The notes under the pieces were generated by a model, which worked only from the letters and a program-made list of their open reading frames with translations, was not told where the DNA came from and did not search any database. A program made the translations under genes and the position numbers. Positions 6,325 through 14,728 of a stretch of DNA of 14,839 nucleotides are shown here, piece by piece; position 1 is the stretch's first letter; each line of letters begins with the position of its first letter. Where the stretch lies: positions 1 to 14,839 of the forward strand of contig JAQWBK010000033.1 in NCBI GenBank assembly GCA_028706415.1. The letters are read 5' to 3'. This DNA comes from Oscillospiraceae bacterium. Lineage in GTDB: Bacteria; Bacillota; Clostridia; Oscillospirales; Acutalibacteraceae.

Positions 6325-7233
6325 ATGTCGTTTTCGTCCGAAGTTAAAGAAGAACTGGCCAGGCTGCTGCCTGAAGAGGCCTGCTGTAATACCGCGATGG
6401 CATACGGGCTTTTGGAATGCGGACATTCATTTTCGTTTTCCTCTATATCCCTGCGAACCGAAAATGCTATGGTTGCATCGGTTTATCGCTCGTTCGTTGA
6501 AACGGTCTGCGGACTGAATTCCACGGCATTAACTGAAACCGTTCGTTCAAGCGGTATACATATTGTCAGCGTTCCCCAGGAATCCGACCGAATAAAAATA
6601 ATCCAGCGTTTCGGTCACTCTGTGGATGATATTGCAATCAGGATTAACCGTGCAAATTTTGAATGTGAGTCATGTGCCGCCTCATATATACGGGGGGCTT
6701 TTTTATCATGTGGAACGGTTACCGACCCGAATGCAGATTATCATATGGAATTCAGCCTGCCCTTTTATCGCCTCAGTCTTGACCTGCTGTCACTGATGGG
6801 GGAGTTAGGGTTTAATGCACGATTGTCAAGGCGCAAGGGAAGCAATATTATATATCTTAAAGAAAGCGGTCAGATTGAAGATTGTCTTACCTTGATGGGA
6901 GCAACCAATTCATCTCTCGAATTAATGGGAGTTAAAATGGTAAAGGATATCCGAAACACCGCCAACCGTATTACCAACTGTGAAAATGCCAATATAGATA
7001 AAACCGTTGATGCCGCCGTAAAGCAGATTGACGCCATACGAAAAATTGAACAGACACAGGGTTTGGACAGCCTGCCGGATGATTTGAGGGAGCTTGCGCT
7101 GATTCGTCTGAAAAATCCGGATTTATCATTGCGGGAACTTGGGGAGCAGCTAAATGTACCCATCAGTCGATCCGGAGTCAACCATAGACTGAATCGTTTA
7201 ATGAAAATTACGGACAACCTTAAAAATATTTAA
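6325..7233 (+). CDS. whiA: DNA-binding protein WhiA
   Basis: 302 residues, usual for the family. The N-terminal two-thirds is a degenerate LAGLIDADG homing-endonuclease-like fold: SYIRGAFLSCGTVTDPNADYHMEF and the TNSSLELMGVKMVKDIRNTANRITNCENAN region are typical. The C-terminus (about 215-302) is a helix-turn-helix domain, with LRELGEQLNVPISRSGVNHRLNRL as the recognition part. In Streptomyces WhiA activates sporulation-division genes; in Bacillus it affects division and chromosome segregation, though its regulatory role there is less clear. The ATG at 6325 is preferred over the ATG at 6310 because AGGAGG (6313-6318) lies 6 nt upstream of it and the protein then begins MSFSSEVKEEL, as homologues do. 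A 76-nt gap follows rapZ where yvcK would usually be. Confidence 0.95.
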   Translation: MSFSSEVKEELARLLPEEACCNTAMAYGLLECGHSFSFSSISLRTENAMVASVYRSFVETVCGLNSTALTETVRSSGIHIVSVPQESDRIKIIQRFGHSVDDIAIRINRANFECESCAASYIRGAFLSCGTVTDPNADYHMEFSLPFYRLSLDLLSLMGELGFNARLSRRKGSNIIYLKESGQIEDCLTLMGATNSSLELMGVKMVKDIRNTANRITNCENANIDKTVDAAVKQIDAIRKIEQTQGLDSLPDDLRELALIRLKNPDLSLRELGEQLNVPISRSGVNHRLNRLMKITDNLKNI

Positions 7234-7268
7234 AATTCTGCCATTGACAAGTAATAGGAGGTGCCCTC

Positions 7269-10200
7269 ATGGGCTTTGTTCATCTTCATGTTCACAGCGA
7301 ATACAGCCTGCTGGATGGGGCCTGCCGTATTCGGGAGCTGGTTGCGCGTGCCGGCCAGCTTGGGCAGACGGCGGTTGCAATTACAGACCATGGGGTAATG
7401 TATGGAGCCATAGATTTTTATAAAGAAGCGAAAAAGGCAGGTATTAAGCCGATTATCGGCTGTGAGGTTTATGTTGCGGCGCGTTCGCGATTTGATAAGA
7501 TACACGAGCTTGACGCAGACCATGCTCATCTTGTGCTGCTTTGCAAAAATGAAACGGGTTATCATAATCTGATTAAGCTAATATCGGCAGCCTGGATAGA
7601 AGGGTTTTACAGCCGCCCGCGGGTAGATTATGAGCTGTTGGAGAAACATCATGAGGGGTTGATTGCGCTTTCTGCCTGCCTTGCAGGTGAAATCCCTCGT
7701 TGCCTTATGTGCGGAGATTATGATGGCGCAAAGCAAAAGGCAGTTTGGTATGATAATCTTTTTGGGCGGGATAACTATTATCTCGAATTGCAGGATCACG
7801 GACTGGATGAGCAGCGTACCGTCAACCCTCAAATAATTAAGCTATCGCGTGAAACCGGCATACCCTTGGTTTGCACAAACGATGCTCATTATCTTACAAA
7901 GGATGATTCGCGTATTCAGCGGGTTCTTATTTGCATACAGACCAATACAACCACTAATGAACCGTCCAAAATGTCATTTGAGACGGATGAATTCTACCTA
8001 AAGTCGGAGCAGGAAATGCGTTCGCTTTTCCCTGAAATACCCCAAGCCTTCGACAACACCCAAAAGATTGCGGATAGATGCAACCTTGAGTTTGAATTCG
8101 GCAATACAAAGCTGCCAAGCTTTAATGCACCGGGCGGTGACAGCGTTGAATATTTCCGCCGTCAATGCAGGGAGGGGATGCACCGCATATATGGGGAAAA
8201 TCCCTCCGCCCGTGTCGTACAGCAACTTGAATATGAGATGGAGACCATAGAAAGGATGGGGTATGTCAATTATTATCTCATCGTAAATGATTTTGTGCAG
8301 TATGCGAAAAGCCATGATATTCCGGTAGGTCCGGGCAGAGGCTCGGGTGCAGCAAGCCTGTGTGCATACTGTATCGGTATAACCGGCATTGACCCCATTA
8401 AATATAACCTGCTGTTTGAAAGATTTCTTAACCCCGAGCGGGTCAGCATGCCCGACTTTGACATCGATTTTTGCAACGAAAAGCGGCAGCTTGTGATTGA
8501 TTATGTAATAGAAAAATACGGCTCAGACCATGTTGCGCAGATTGTCACCTTTGGAACCATGGCGGCGCGTGCAGCAATACGGGATGTAGCAAGGGCGATG
8601 GGAGTGCCCTATGCGACCGCCGACAGAACGGCAAAGCTTGTGCCGTGGGAGCTTGGAATGACCCTGGAAAAGGCAATAAAGCAGTCAAAGCCCTTCAGTG
8701 AGCTATATGAGACTGACCCACAAGTAAGGGAACTTCTTGATATGGCGAAAAAGGTGGAAGGTATGCCGCGCCATGCCTCCACTCATGCGGCAGGTGTTGT
8801 TATAACCGACAAGCCTGTCAGCGATTATGTGCCGCTTTGTCTGAACGGTGAGCTTATCGCAACACAGTATTCCATGAATATTCTTGAGGAACTGGGTCTG
8901 CTAAAAATGGACTTTTTAGGACTCAGGAACCTGACAGTAATAGATGACGCCCAGAAAATGATTCGTAAAAGCATTCCCGAATTTGATATAAAAGATATTC
9001 CGCTGGACAATCAAGCAGTATTTAAAATGATGTCACAGGGAAATACAGAAGGGGTTTTTCAGTTTGAGTCGGGAGGCATGAAGCGGGTGCTTATCGGGCT
9101 TGGCCCCGATTGTTTTGAAGATTTAATAGCTGTTATTTCTCTTTATCGTCCCGGGCCGATGGACTCTATACCAAAATATATTAACAATCGTCATCACCCC
9201 CAACATATTCGCTACGCCCACCCGTTATTAAAGCCCATTCTTGAGGTTACCAACGGCTGCATTGTATATCAAGAACAGGTTATGCAGATATTCAGGGAGC
9301 TTGCAGGTTATTCGTTGGGGCGGGCCGATATTGTACGCCGTGCCATGTCAAAAAAGAAACATGATGTAATGGAGCGGGAACATCAGATTTTTATACACGG
9401 TATCACGGATGAAAACGGTGTTGTCGAGGTTGACGGCTGTATACGCCGCGGTGTTTCTAAAGCGGTTGCGGAAAAGGTGTTCAACGAGATGTCGTCGTTT
9501 GCCTCTTACGCATTTAACAAGGCACACGCGGCTGCGTATGCGCTGGTTTCTTATCAAACAGCCTACTTAAAATGTCATTATCCCAAGGAATACTTTGCCG
9601 CATTGCTTACAAGTGTTTTGGACGGAAGCGGGAAGGTTGCGGGATATATCGCCGAATGTGAGCGGCTGGGTATAAAAATTCTGCCACCTTCGGTCAATGA
9701 AAGCGGGGCAAATTTTATCGTAAGCGGGGATGATATCCGTTTCGGACTGCTGGCGGTAAAAAATCTTGGCAGAGGACTTATTTACGAGATTGTACGAGAG
9801 AGGGAACAAGAGGGCAGCTATTCAAGCTTTTATTCCTTCTGCTGCCGCCTTTCTGTAAAAAAAGAGTTCAATTCACGCGCCCTTGAAAGCCTTATCAGGT
9901 GCGGGGCATTGGATTCTCTGGGTGCCAACCGCCGTCAGATGCTCCAATCCATGGAAAGTATTCTTTCACTGCTTGATGAGAAAAATCGGCGCAATCTTGC
10001 GGGGCAGATAGGCTTATTTGATGGCTTGGGAGAGGAAGACTACTTGGAGCCCAAGCTTCCCGACCTGCCCGAATATTCATACAGCGATATTTTGGCGATG
10101 GAAAAAGAGGCTACCGGCCTTTACTTATCAGGACATCCCCTGACTCCGTATTCAAACATATACAAAGATTCACACATCGACCGTATAGACCGGATTTTAT

Positions 10201-10766
10201 CATCGGCCGAAGACGATACCGGCGATTATAAAGACTCGGATAATGTGACTTTGCTTGGAATGATAGACAGCGTTCGGCAAAAAAGCACACGGAGCAACTC
10301 GGTCATGGCCTATGTTATAATTGAAGATTTATACGATTCTATCGAGCTTTTGGTCTTTCCCCGAGTGTTAACCAGATATTCTTCACTATTGAAACCCGGA
10401 GAGGTTGTTCTGGTTAGGGGGAGGATTAGCATCAAGGAGGAAGAGGAACCCAAGCTGCTGGTAGACAGTATAGATCCACCCCCCCAACCCGAATCGATTA
10501 GACCCAAAGCAGCAGCGGAAAAGAAATCTCACCGAACGACTCCGTCCGGATTGTATCTGCGGGTTTCCTCGGTAAGCGGAGAGGATTATAAACGCGCCTG
10601 TCAGATTACCGGTGTATTTGACGGCAGTGTCCCGATATATATACGGTTTGACGATACCGGCAAGCTAATGCGCGCACCCAAATCCATGGCGGTATGGCCG
10701 AATCAGGTAATGCTTGACGAGCTGAAGAGGGTACTCGGAGAGGAAAATGTAGCTTTTATCAATTGA
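7269..10766 (+). CDS. dnaE: DNA polymerase III alpha subunit, DnaE type
   Basis: 1165 residues, full length. The N-terminal PHP domain (1 to about 270) has HLHVHSEYS (His7, His9), TDHG, GCEVYVA, SACLAGE, LQDHG and TNDAHY, all of canonical form. The polymerase core has PGRGSGAASL, PDFDIDF with catalytic Asp398 and Asp400, and KMDFLGLR with the third catalytic Asp548. Then come FNKAHAAAYALVSYQTAYLK, a tandem helix-hairpin-helix region (about 790-870) and an OB-fold from about 990 to 1070. It synthesises DNA within the replisome; in low-GC Gram-positives it works beside PolC and extends RNA primers. There is no 3'-5' exonuclease insertion, so it is not PolC. AGGAGG lies 7 nt before the ATG. It is 35 nt from whiA with no terminator between, so co-transcription is likely. 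Confidence 0.96.
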   Translation: MGFVHLHVHSEYSLLDGACRIRELVARAGQLGQTAVAITDHGVMYGAIDFYKEAKKAGIKPIIGCEVYVAARSRFDKIHELDADHAHLVLLCKNETGYHNLIKLISAAWIEGFYSRPRVDYELLEKHHEGLIALSACLAGEIPRCLMCGDYDGAKQKAVWYDNLFGRDNYYLELQDHGLDEQRTVNPQIIKLSRETGIPLVCTNDAHYLTKDDSRIQRVLICIQTNTTTNEPSKMSFETDEFYLKSEQEMRSLFPEIPQAFDNTQKIADRCNLEFEFGNTKLPSFNAPGGDSVEYFRRQCREGMHRIYGENPSARVVQQLEYEMETIERMGYVNYYLIVNDFVQYAKSHDIPVGPGRGSGAASLCAYCIGITGIDPIKYNLLFERFLNPERVSMPDFDIDFCNEKRQLVIDYVIEKYGSDHVAQIVTFGTMAARAAIRDVARAMGVPYATADRTAKLVPWELGMTLEKAIKQSKPFSELYETDPQVRELLDMAKKVEGMPRHASTHAAGVVITDKPVSDYVPLCLNGELIATQYSMNILEELGLLKMDFLGLRNLTVIDDAQKMIRKSIPEFDIKDIPLDNQAVFKMMSQGNTEGVFQFESGGMKRVLIGLGPDCFEDLIAVISLYRPGPMDSIPKYINNRHHPQHIRYAHPLLKPILEVTNGCIVYQEQVMQIFRELAGYSLGRADIVRRAMSKKKHDVMEREHQIFIHGITDENGVVEVDGCIRRGVSKAVAEKVFNEMSSFASYAFNKAHAAAYALVSYQTAYLKCHYPKEYFAALLTSVLDGSGKVAGYIAECERLGIKILPPSVNESGANFIVSGDDIRFGLLAVKNLGRGLIYEIVREREQEGSYSSFYSFCCRLSVKKEFNSRALESLIRCGALDSLGANRRQMLQSMESILSLLDEKNRRNLAGQIGLFDGLGEEDYLEPKLPDLPEYSYSDILAMEKEATGLYLSGHPLTPYSNIYKDSHIDRIDRILSSAEDDTGDYKDSDNVTLLGMIDSVRQKSTRSNSVMAYVIIEDLYDSIELLVFPRVLTRYSSLLKPGEVVLVRGRISIKEEEEPKLLVDSIDPPPQPESIRPKAAAEKKSHRTTPSGLYLRVSSVSGEDYKRACQITGVFDGSVPIYIRFDDTGKLMRAPKSMAVWPNQVMLDELKRVLGEENVAFIN

Positions 10767-10800
10767 ATTTTAAAAATGTATACAATAATAGTTCGGTTGC

Positions 10801-10830
10801 TTGCACTTTACAAAACAAATGGTGTATAAT
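10801..10830 (+). promoter_or_regulatory. Promoter of pfkA-ispD-ispF
   Basis: TTGCAC (10801-10806), 18-nt spacer and TATAAT (10825-10830), about 58 nt before the pfkA start. There is no terminator after dnaE, so this adds to any read-through from upstream. Confidence 0.7.
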
Positions 10831-10888
10831 GTGGTTTATTGGTTCAAATAATTATTTTATATTTGCATGTGAGCAGGAGTGGGTTTTT

Positions 10889-11857
10889 GTGTCTTTAAAG
10901 AGAATTGCCGTATTAACAAGTGGCGGGGATGCGCCCGGTATGAACGCAGCCGTTCGTGCTGTGGCAAGGACGGCTATATCCAAGGGGATAGAAGTGTTTG
11001 GCGTATATCGCGGTTATAACGGCTTAATAAACGGTGACCTTTTTCCTATGAATTTGAGAAGCGTTTCGGATATCATACATCGCGGCGGTACAATGCTTTT
11101 TACCGCACGCTGCCCTGAATTCAATACCGAAGAGGGCATCCAAAAGGCGGTCAAGGTTTGCAATGAAAACGGAATAAATGGTGTGGTGGTAATCGGCGGA
11201 GACGGTTCATTTCGGGGCGCACAGGATTTATCCCGCCACGGGGTGCCATGTATCGGGATACCCGGCACGATAGATAACGATATTTCATGCTGTGAGCATA
11301 CAATCGGATTTGATACTGCCATGAACACCTGCATGGGTATGGTGGACAAGCTCAGGGATACCGCCCAGTCGCATGACCGTTGCAGTGTGGTCGAGGTAAT
11401 GGGGCGCAACGCCGGATATCTTGCTCTTAATGTAGGTATAGCGGTTGGTGCCACCACCATTATCGTTCCCGAAGTACCTTTTGATTTTGAGCGTGATATC
11501 ATCACACGAATGAAAACAACCTCCAAAACAGGGAAAAAACATTTTATCATTGTGGTGGCCGAAGGGGTAGGAGGGGTTGTGGAGTTGGCGGAAAAAATTC
11601 AAAAAGCCACCGGAATTGAAAGCCGTGCAACAATACTGGGCCATGTCCAGCGTGGCGGCTCACCCTCGGTTCGTGATAGGGTTCTTTCAAGTGAAATGGG
11701 ATATCATGCGGTTGAGTTATTAAGGGCCGGTAAAAGCAATCGTGTCGTCGCCATCCAAAATGACAGTATCTTGGACTATGATATTGAAGTGGCGTTACGC
11801 ATGAAAAAGCCTTTTGACTTCGAGCTATATAATATGGCGCATGAGATTTCCATCTAA
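10889..11857 (+). CDS. pfkA: ATP-dependent 6-phosphofructokinase
   Basis: 322 residues from the GTG at 10889, matching the 319-325 usual for bacterial PfkA. It phosphorylates fructose 6-phosphate to fructose 1,6-bisphosphate, the committed step of glycolysis; cytosolic tetramer. Motifs: LTSGGDAPGMNAAVR (9-23) for ATP; IGGDGSFRGA with Gly104 and Gly106; PGTIDND with catalytic Asp129 and Gly126, where PPi-dependent enzymes carry Lys; MGRNAGYLAL; and LGHVQRGGSPS for substrate binding. Together these indicate the ATP-dependent type. The reading frame stays open back to 10763, inside the end of dnaE, but GTG 10889 follows AGGAG at 9 nt and gives the conserved N-terminus, while the extra 42 residues have no family counterpart. 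Pyruvate kinase, a frequent partner downstream of pfkA in Firmicutes, is not here; ispD follows after 20 nt. Confidence 0.96.
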   Translation: MSLKRIAVLTSGGDAPGMNAAVRAVARTAISKGIEVFGVYRGYNGLINGDLFPMNLRSVSDIIHRGGTMLFTARCPEFNTEEGIQKAVKVCNENGINGVVVIGGDGSFRGAQDLSRHGVPCIGIPGTIDNDISCCEHTIGFDTAMNTCMGMVDKLRDTAQSHDRCSVVEVMGRNAGYLALNVGIAVGATTIIVPEVPFDFERDIITRMKTTSKTGKKHFIIVVAEGVGGVVELAEKIQKATGIESRATILGHVQRGGSPSVRDRVLSSEMGYHAVELLRAGKSNRVVAIQNDSILDYDIEVALRMKKPFDFELYNMAHEISI

Positions 11858-11877
11858 TATGGTTCAAAGGAGCAGTG

Positions 11878-12633
11878 ATGCTTATGGAACCGATTATGGT
11901 ATATGAGGTACCAAATCCAGACTGCACCGGCAGATGTGTTGCGGCAATTATTGTTGCCGCAGGAAGCTTTTCAAGAATGGGCGGCACACATAAACAGCTA
12001 TTACAGCTAGGCGAAATGCCGGTCATAGCGCATACCGTTAAAGCATTCCAAGAAGCGAATAACATTCATAAGATTGCTATTGTTGCAAGGCAGGAGGATA
12101 TGCCGGCATTTGCCGATATCTGCCGAAAATACATGTTTGATAAGGTATGTGCCGTAGTGTGCGGGGGCTCGACCCGTCAGCAGTCTGTCTCAAACGGGGT
12201 TAATGTAATGGGTGAGAATGCAGATTATTATGCTTTACACGACGGAGCCCGTCCTCTTATCAAGCCTAAAACCATAGATACGGTGGTTGAGTTTTCATGG
12301 AAGTACGGTGGGGCGGCCGCAGCCGTTCCGGTTAAGGATACCATAAAGACATCGGATGATAGCGGGTTTATATTAAACACCCCGGATAGAAGCCATCTGT
12401 GGAGTGTCCAGACACCACAGGTGTTTGAAAGAAAGATTTTTAAGCAGGCACTAAAAAACGCAAGTGTAAATGGATATGACTTTACAGATGATTGTCAGCT
12501 TGTAGAAGCCATCGGTCATAAAGTTTATCTTGTAAAATCTGAATATGATAATATAAAGATAACAACGCCCGAGGACATAATACTGGCACAAAGAATACTT
12601 GATTTTCGCGGCACCAATATTCAAAACTATTAA
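11878..12633 (+). CDS. ispD: 2-C-methyl-D-erythritol 4-phosphate cytidylyltransferase
   Basis: 251 residues; it transfers CMP from CTP to MEP in the non-mevalonate isoprenoid pathway. The core starts at residue 20: AAIIVAAGSFSRMGGTHKQ with CTP-binding Arg33 and Lys39; CGGSTRQQSVSNGV; LHDGARPLIK; VPVKDTIK; SVQTPQVFE; FTDDCQLVEA; and NIKITTPEDIILAQ. The nucleotide loop reads GSFSRM rather than the common GxGxRM, but the Arg is kept. About 18 residues precede the core, a little longer than usual. The ATG at 11878 is taken because AAAGGAG ends 5 nt before it; the GTG at 11875 is too close and the ATG at 11884 is also possible. It lies 20 nt after pfkA and 28 nt before ispF. Confidence 0.95.
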   Translation: MLMEPIMVYEVPNPDCTGRCVAAIIVAAGSFSRMGGTHKQLLQLGEMPVIAHTVKAFQEANNIHKIAIVARQEDMPAFADICRKYMFDKVCAVVCGGSTRQQSVSNGVNVMGENADYYALHDGARPLIKPKTIDTVVEFSWKYGGAAAAVPVKDTIKTSDDSGFILNTPDRSHLWSVQTPQVFERKIFKQALKNASVNGYDFTDDCQLVEAIGHKVYLVKSEYDNIKITTPEDIILAQRILDFRGTNIQNY

Positions 12634-12661
12634 AACATAATTGATTTTCGGAGGATGTTAA

Positions 12662-13138
12662 ATGCGAATCGGACACGGTTATGATGTTCATCGACTTGTC
12701 CCGAATAGGCGGCTGATCCTCGGAGGGGTTGAAATCCCGTTTGAAAAAGGATTGCTTGGACATTCGGATGCGGATGTGCTTGCACATGCGGTGGCGGATG
12801 CCCTGCTGGGTGCCGCCGCACTGGGTGATATTGGTAAAATGTTTCCGGATACCGATAAAATGTATTCAGGTGCCGACAGTATTAGCCTTTTGCGCAAGGT
12901 TGTCCAAACCGTTCAGGCAAACAAATGGAGATTGGGTAACCTGGATGTTACCGTCATTGCACAGGCTCCGAAACTAAAACCATATATCGAGCAAATGCGG
13001 AGCAGACTTGCAGAGGCGTGTGGTGCAGATATTTCACAAATAAGCGTAAAGGCCACCACAGAGGAGCATCTCGGTTTTACCGGAAGCGGGGAAGGGATTT
13101 CCGCCCATGCTGTCTGTCTGCTTTTTTCAACAAAATAA
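12662..13138 (+). CDS. ispF: 2-C-methyl-D-erythritol 2,4-cyclodiphosphate synthase
   Basis: 158 residues, the standard length. It cyclises CDP-ME 2-phosphate to MEcPP with release of CMP, the MEP-pathway step two after IspD. Zinc ligands Asp8 and His10 lie in GHGYDVHRL and His42 in LAHAVADALLG. The substrate loop LGHSDADV (32-39) and GDIGKMFPDTD follow, and the C-terminal family signature EHLGFTGSGEGISAHAV is complete. The ATG is preceded by CGGAGG at about 7 nt. The trimeric enzyme is cytosolic. IspD and IspF are adjacent, or fused, in many bacteria. IspE is not in the window. A terminator begins 47 nt after the stop. Confidence 0.96.
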   Translation: MRIGHGYDVHRLVPNRRLILGGVEIPFEKGLLGHSDADVLAHAVADALLGAAALGDIGKMFPDTDKMYSGADSISLLRKVVQTVQANKWRLGNLDVTVIAQAPKLKPYIEQMRSRLAEACGADISQISVKATTEEHLGFTGSGEGISAHAVCLLFSTK

Positions 13139-13184
13139 TCTTTAATACTGTAAAGATGTCTTGATTTTTACTTGAGAGCAGTAT

Positions 13185-13224
13185 AAAAGAAACGACAACT
13201 CCTTACAGAATTGTCGTTTCTTTT
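13185..13224 (+). terminator. Rho-independent terminator after ispF
   Basis: A 14-bp perfect stem pairs 13185-13198 (AAAAGAAACGACAA) with 13211-13224, with a 12-nt loop, followed by more T (TTTTTGTTTG from 13221). It closes the pfkA-ispD-ispF unit. A weaker ATACTG/CAGTAT pairing (13145-13150, 13179-13184) precedes it. Confidence 0.88.
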
Positions 13225-13235
13225 TGTTTGCCTCT

Positions 13236-13265
13236 TTGACCTTAGTCCACGGAACTGCATATATT
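13236..13265 (+). promoter_or_regulatory. Promoter of the DUF3343-cysteine desulfurase operon
   Basis: TTGACC (13236-13241), 18-nt spacer and TATATT (13260-13265), just after the ispF terminator and 21 nt before the first start codon. A 17-nt spacing to ATATAT is also possible. Confidence 0.55.
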
Positions 13266-13286
13266 GGATTAAAAGAGGTGATTTGA

Positions 13287-13517
13287 TTGAGTAGTCTGTG
13301 TTTTTATGTTAGCTCTATAACCAATGCAATGAGAGGTAAATCGATACTTGAGCAGAACGGTATCCGCGCTTTTATAACACGCTCTTCGGATGAAACCGTA
13401 AAAAACGGCTGTGGCTACTGCCTGCTGGTAACCTCCGACTATGAGCTGGCAGAAAGGCTGCTGCGATCGACAGGAATGCGTATACGTGATAAACAAATAA
13501 AGAATGATGGTCCATGA
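13287..13517 (+). CDS. DUF3343 family protein (putative Se/S carrier-like)
   Basis: 76 residues. The pattern is that of DUF3343: a beta strand then a short helix (LCFYVSSITNAMRGKSILEQ), a second strand (IRAFITR), and a glycine-cysteine turn GCGYCLLV with Cys42 and Cys45, then a C-terminal helix. The family is annotated as putative selenium/sulfur carrier-like because of its conserved Cys-Gly and its neighbours in Se/S metabolism; no activity has been shown that I can cite. The start is TTG at 13287, with AAAGAGGTG ending 6 nt upstream; the next in-frame Met is at residue 15 and would lose the first strand. The stop overlaps the next start (ATGA), so the two are probably translated together. 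Assignment is by motif pattern only. Confidence 0.75.
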   Translation: MSSLCFYVSSITNAMRGKSILEQNGIRAFITRSSDETVKNGCGYCLLVTSDYELAERLLRSTGMRIRDKQIKNDGP

Positions 13518-14671
13518 TTCAGAGCACACCCAAAAGCTGCATATATTTTGACAATGCGGCAACAACCTGGCCAAAACCCTCCTGTGTGCTGGCTGCGGTA
13601 CAGCGGGGGATGACGGTATATGGTGCAAACCCTGGGCGCAGCGGCTATAAAATGGCATTTGCCGCCTCTCGGGAAATATATAGCTGCAGGGAGGCTGCAG
13701 CCGATTTTTTTAACCTTGATAATCCGGCAAATGTTATATTTACTCAAAATTGCACAATTTCTCTGAACATTGTAATTAAGGGGCTTTTAAAGTACGGAGG
13801 ACGGGCTGTAGTATCAGATCTTGAGCATAATGCGGTTATACGACCCTTGAATTCACTTTCTATTAAAGAGCCCATTTTTGATATTGCTTGTGTAACGCCG
13901 GGAGATACCCAAAAAACCGTGGAGGCATTTCGAGGGTGTATTAAACCCGATACCCGTGCAATAATTTGCCTTCATGCATCCAATGTTTCGGGGGTTCGGC
14001 TTCCTATTCGGGAGATTGGTGAACTTGCTCACATGTATGGGCTGAAATTTGTGGTTGATGGGGCACAAAGTGCAGGCGTGTTGCCTATTGATATGAAAAA
14101 GGATTCAATCGATTATCTGTGCCTTCCGGGACATAAAGGATTGTACAGCCCTATGGGTGTTGGGATGCTGCTTTGCAACAGCGAATTGCAATTGCCCACC
14201 CTGATAGAGGGGGGGACAGGGAGCCTTTCATTAGAGATGAGTCAACCCCAGGAGCTGCCCGACAGGTTTGAAAGCGGTACACTAAATACCGCCGGAATTT
14301 GTGGATTACATGCGGGAATTAATTTTGTTAAGAATAAAGGCATTGATAACATAGCCTCCCATGAAATAAATATTATTAAGTATATTTATCAGCGGCTTTG
14401 TGAAATGAAGAATGTGATACTTTATACAGCTTGTCCGGATTTAATAAATTCAGCTCCGGTTCTTGCTTTTAATCTTAAAGAGCGTCAAAGCGAGGAGACG
14501 GCACAGTTGCTTGCAAGCAAGGGGATTGCTGTTCGTGCGGGTCTTCACTGCGCTCCCTGCGCCCACCGCCGTTTAGGCACCATAAAAACAGGTACGGTAA
14601 GGCTGGCACCCTCGACATTCACCACCTTTCGTGATGCTCAATATGTTTGCAAAGTAATTGAAAATATCTGA
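13514..14671 (+). CDS. Class V aminotransferase / cysteine desulfurase family protein
   Basis: 385 residues, full-length fold type I PLP enzyme. Motifs: YFDNAATTWPKP at the N-terminus; TQNCTISLNIVIKGL for phosphate binding; SDLEHNAV; LHASNVSGVRLPI; VVDGAQSAGVLPID with the PLP-binding Asp and Gln; LPGHKGLYSPMGVG with Schiff-base Lys208; ESGTLNTAGI; and RAGLHCAPCAHR with the persulfide Cys346 in the SufS-like short loop and an extra Cys349. It resembles the clostridial/enterococcal cysteine desulfurase-like group (EF2568 type) more than IscS. Expected reaction: cysteine to alanine plus an enzyme-bound persulfide (or selenocysteine to selenide). No Fe-S scaffold (sufU, iscU) lies next to it; the overlapping DUF3343 protein is the likely acceptor (inference). 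It shares an ATGA overlap with that gene. No terminator is evident downstream. Confidence 0.9.
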   Translation: MIQSTPKSCIYFDNAATTWPKPSCVLAAVQRGMTVYGANPGRSGYKMAFAASREIYSCREAAADFFNLDNPANVIFTQNCTISLNIVIKGLLKYGGRAVVSDLEHNAVIRPLNSLSIKEPIFDIACVTPGDTQKTVEAFRGCIKPDTRAIICLHASNVSGVRLPIREIGELAHMYGLKFVVDGAQSAGVLPIDMKKDSIDYLCLPGHKGLYSPMGVGMLLCNSELQLPTLIEGGTGSLSLEMSQPQELPDRFESGTLNTAGICGLHAGINFVKNKGIDNIASHEINIIKYIYQRLCEMKNVILYTACPDLINSAPVLAFNLKERQSEETAQLLASKGIAVRAGLHCAPCAHRRLGTIKTGTVRLAPSTFTTFRDAQYVCKVIENI

Positions 14672-14728
14672 CGAGTGTTATGGTAATCGTAGCTTTATTA
14701 TCAAACAATACTTTGTGCATATTTTCAT

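Noticed and set aside
11014..12065. Two long minus-strand open frames over pfkA and ispD
   Set aside because: Both cover strongly conserved enzymes on the plus strand and contain no motif.
13145..13184. ATACTG/CAGTAT inverted repeat between ispF and the terminator
   Set aside because: 6-bp stem with a 28-nt loop that runs into the strong terminator stem; likely chance or a minor extension of it.
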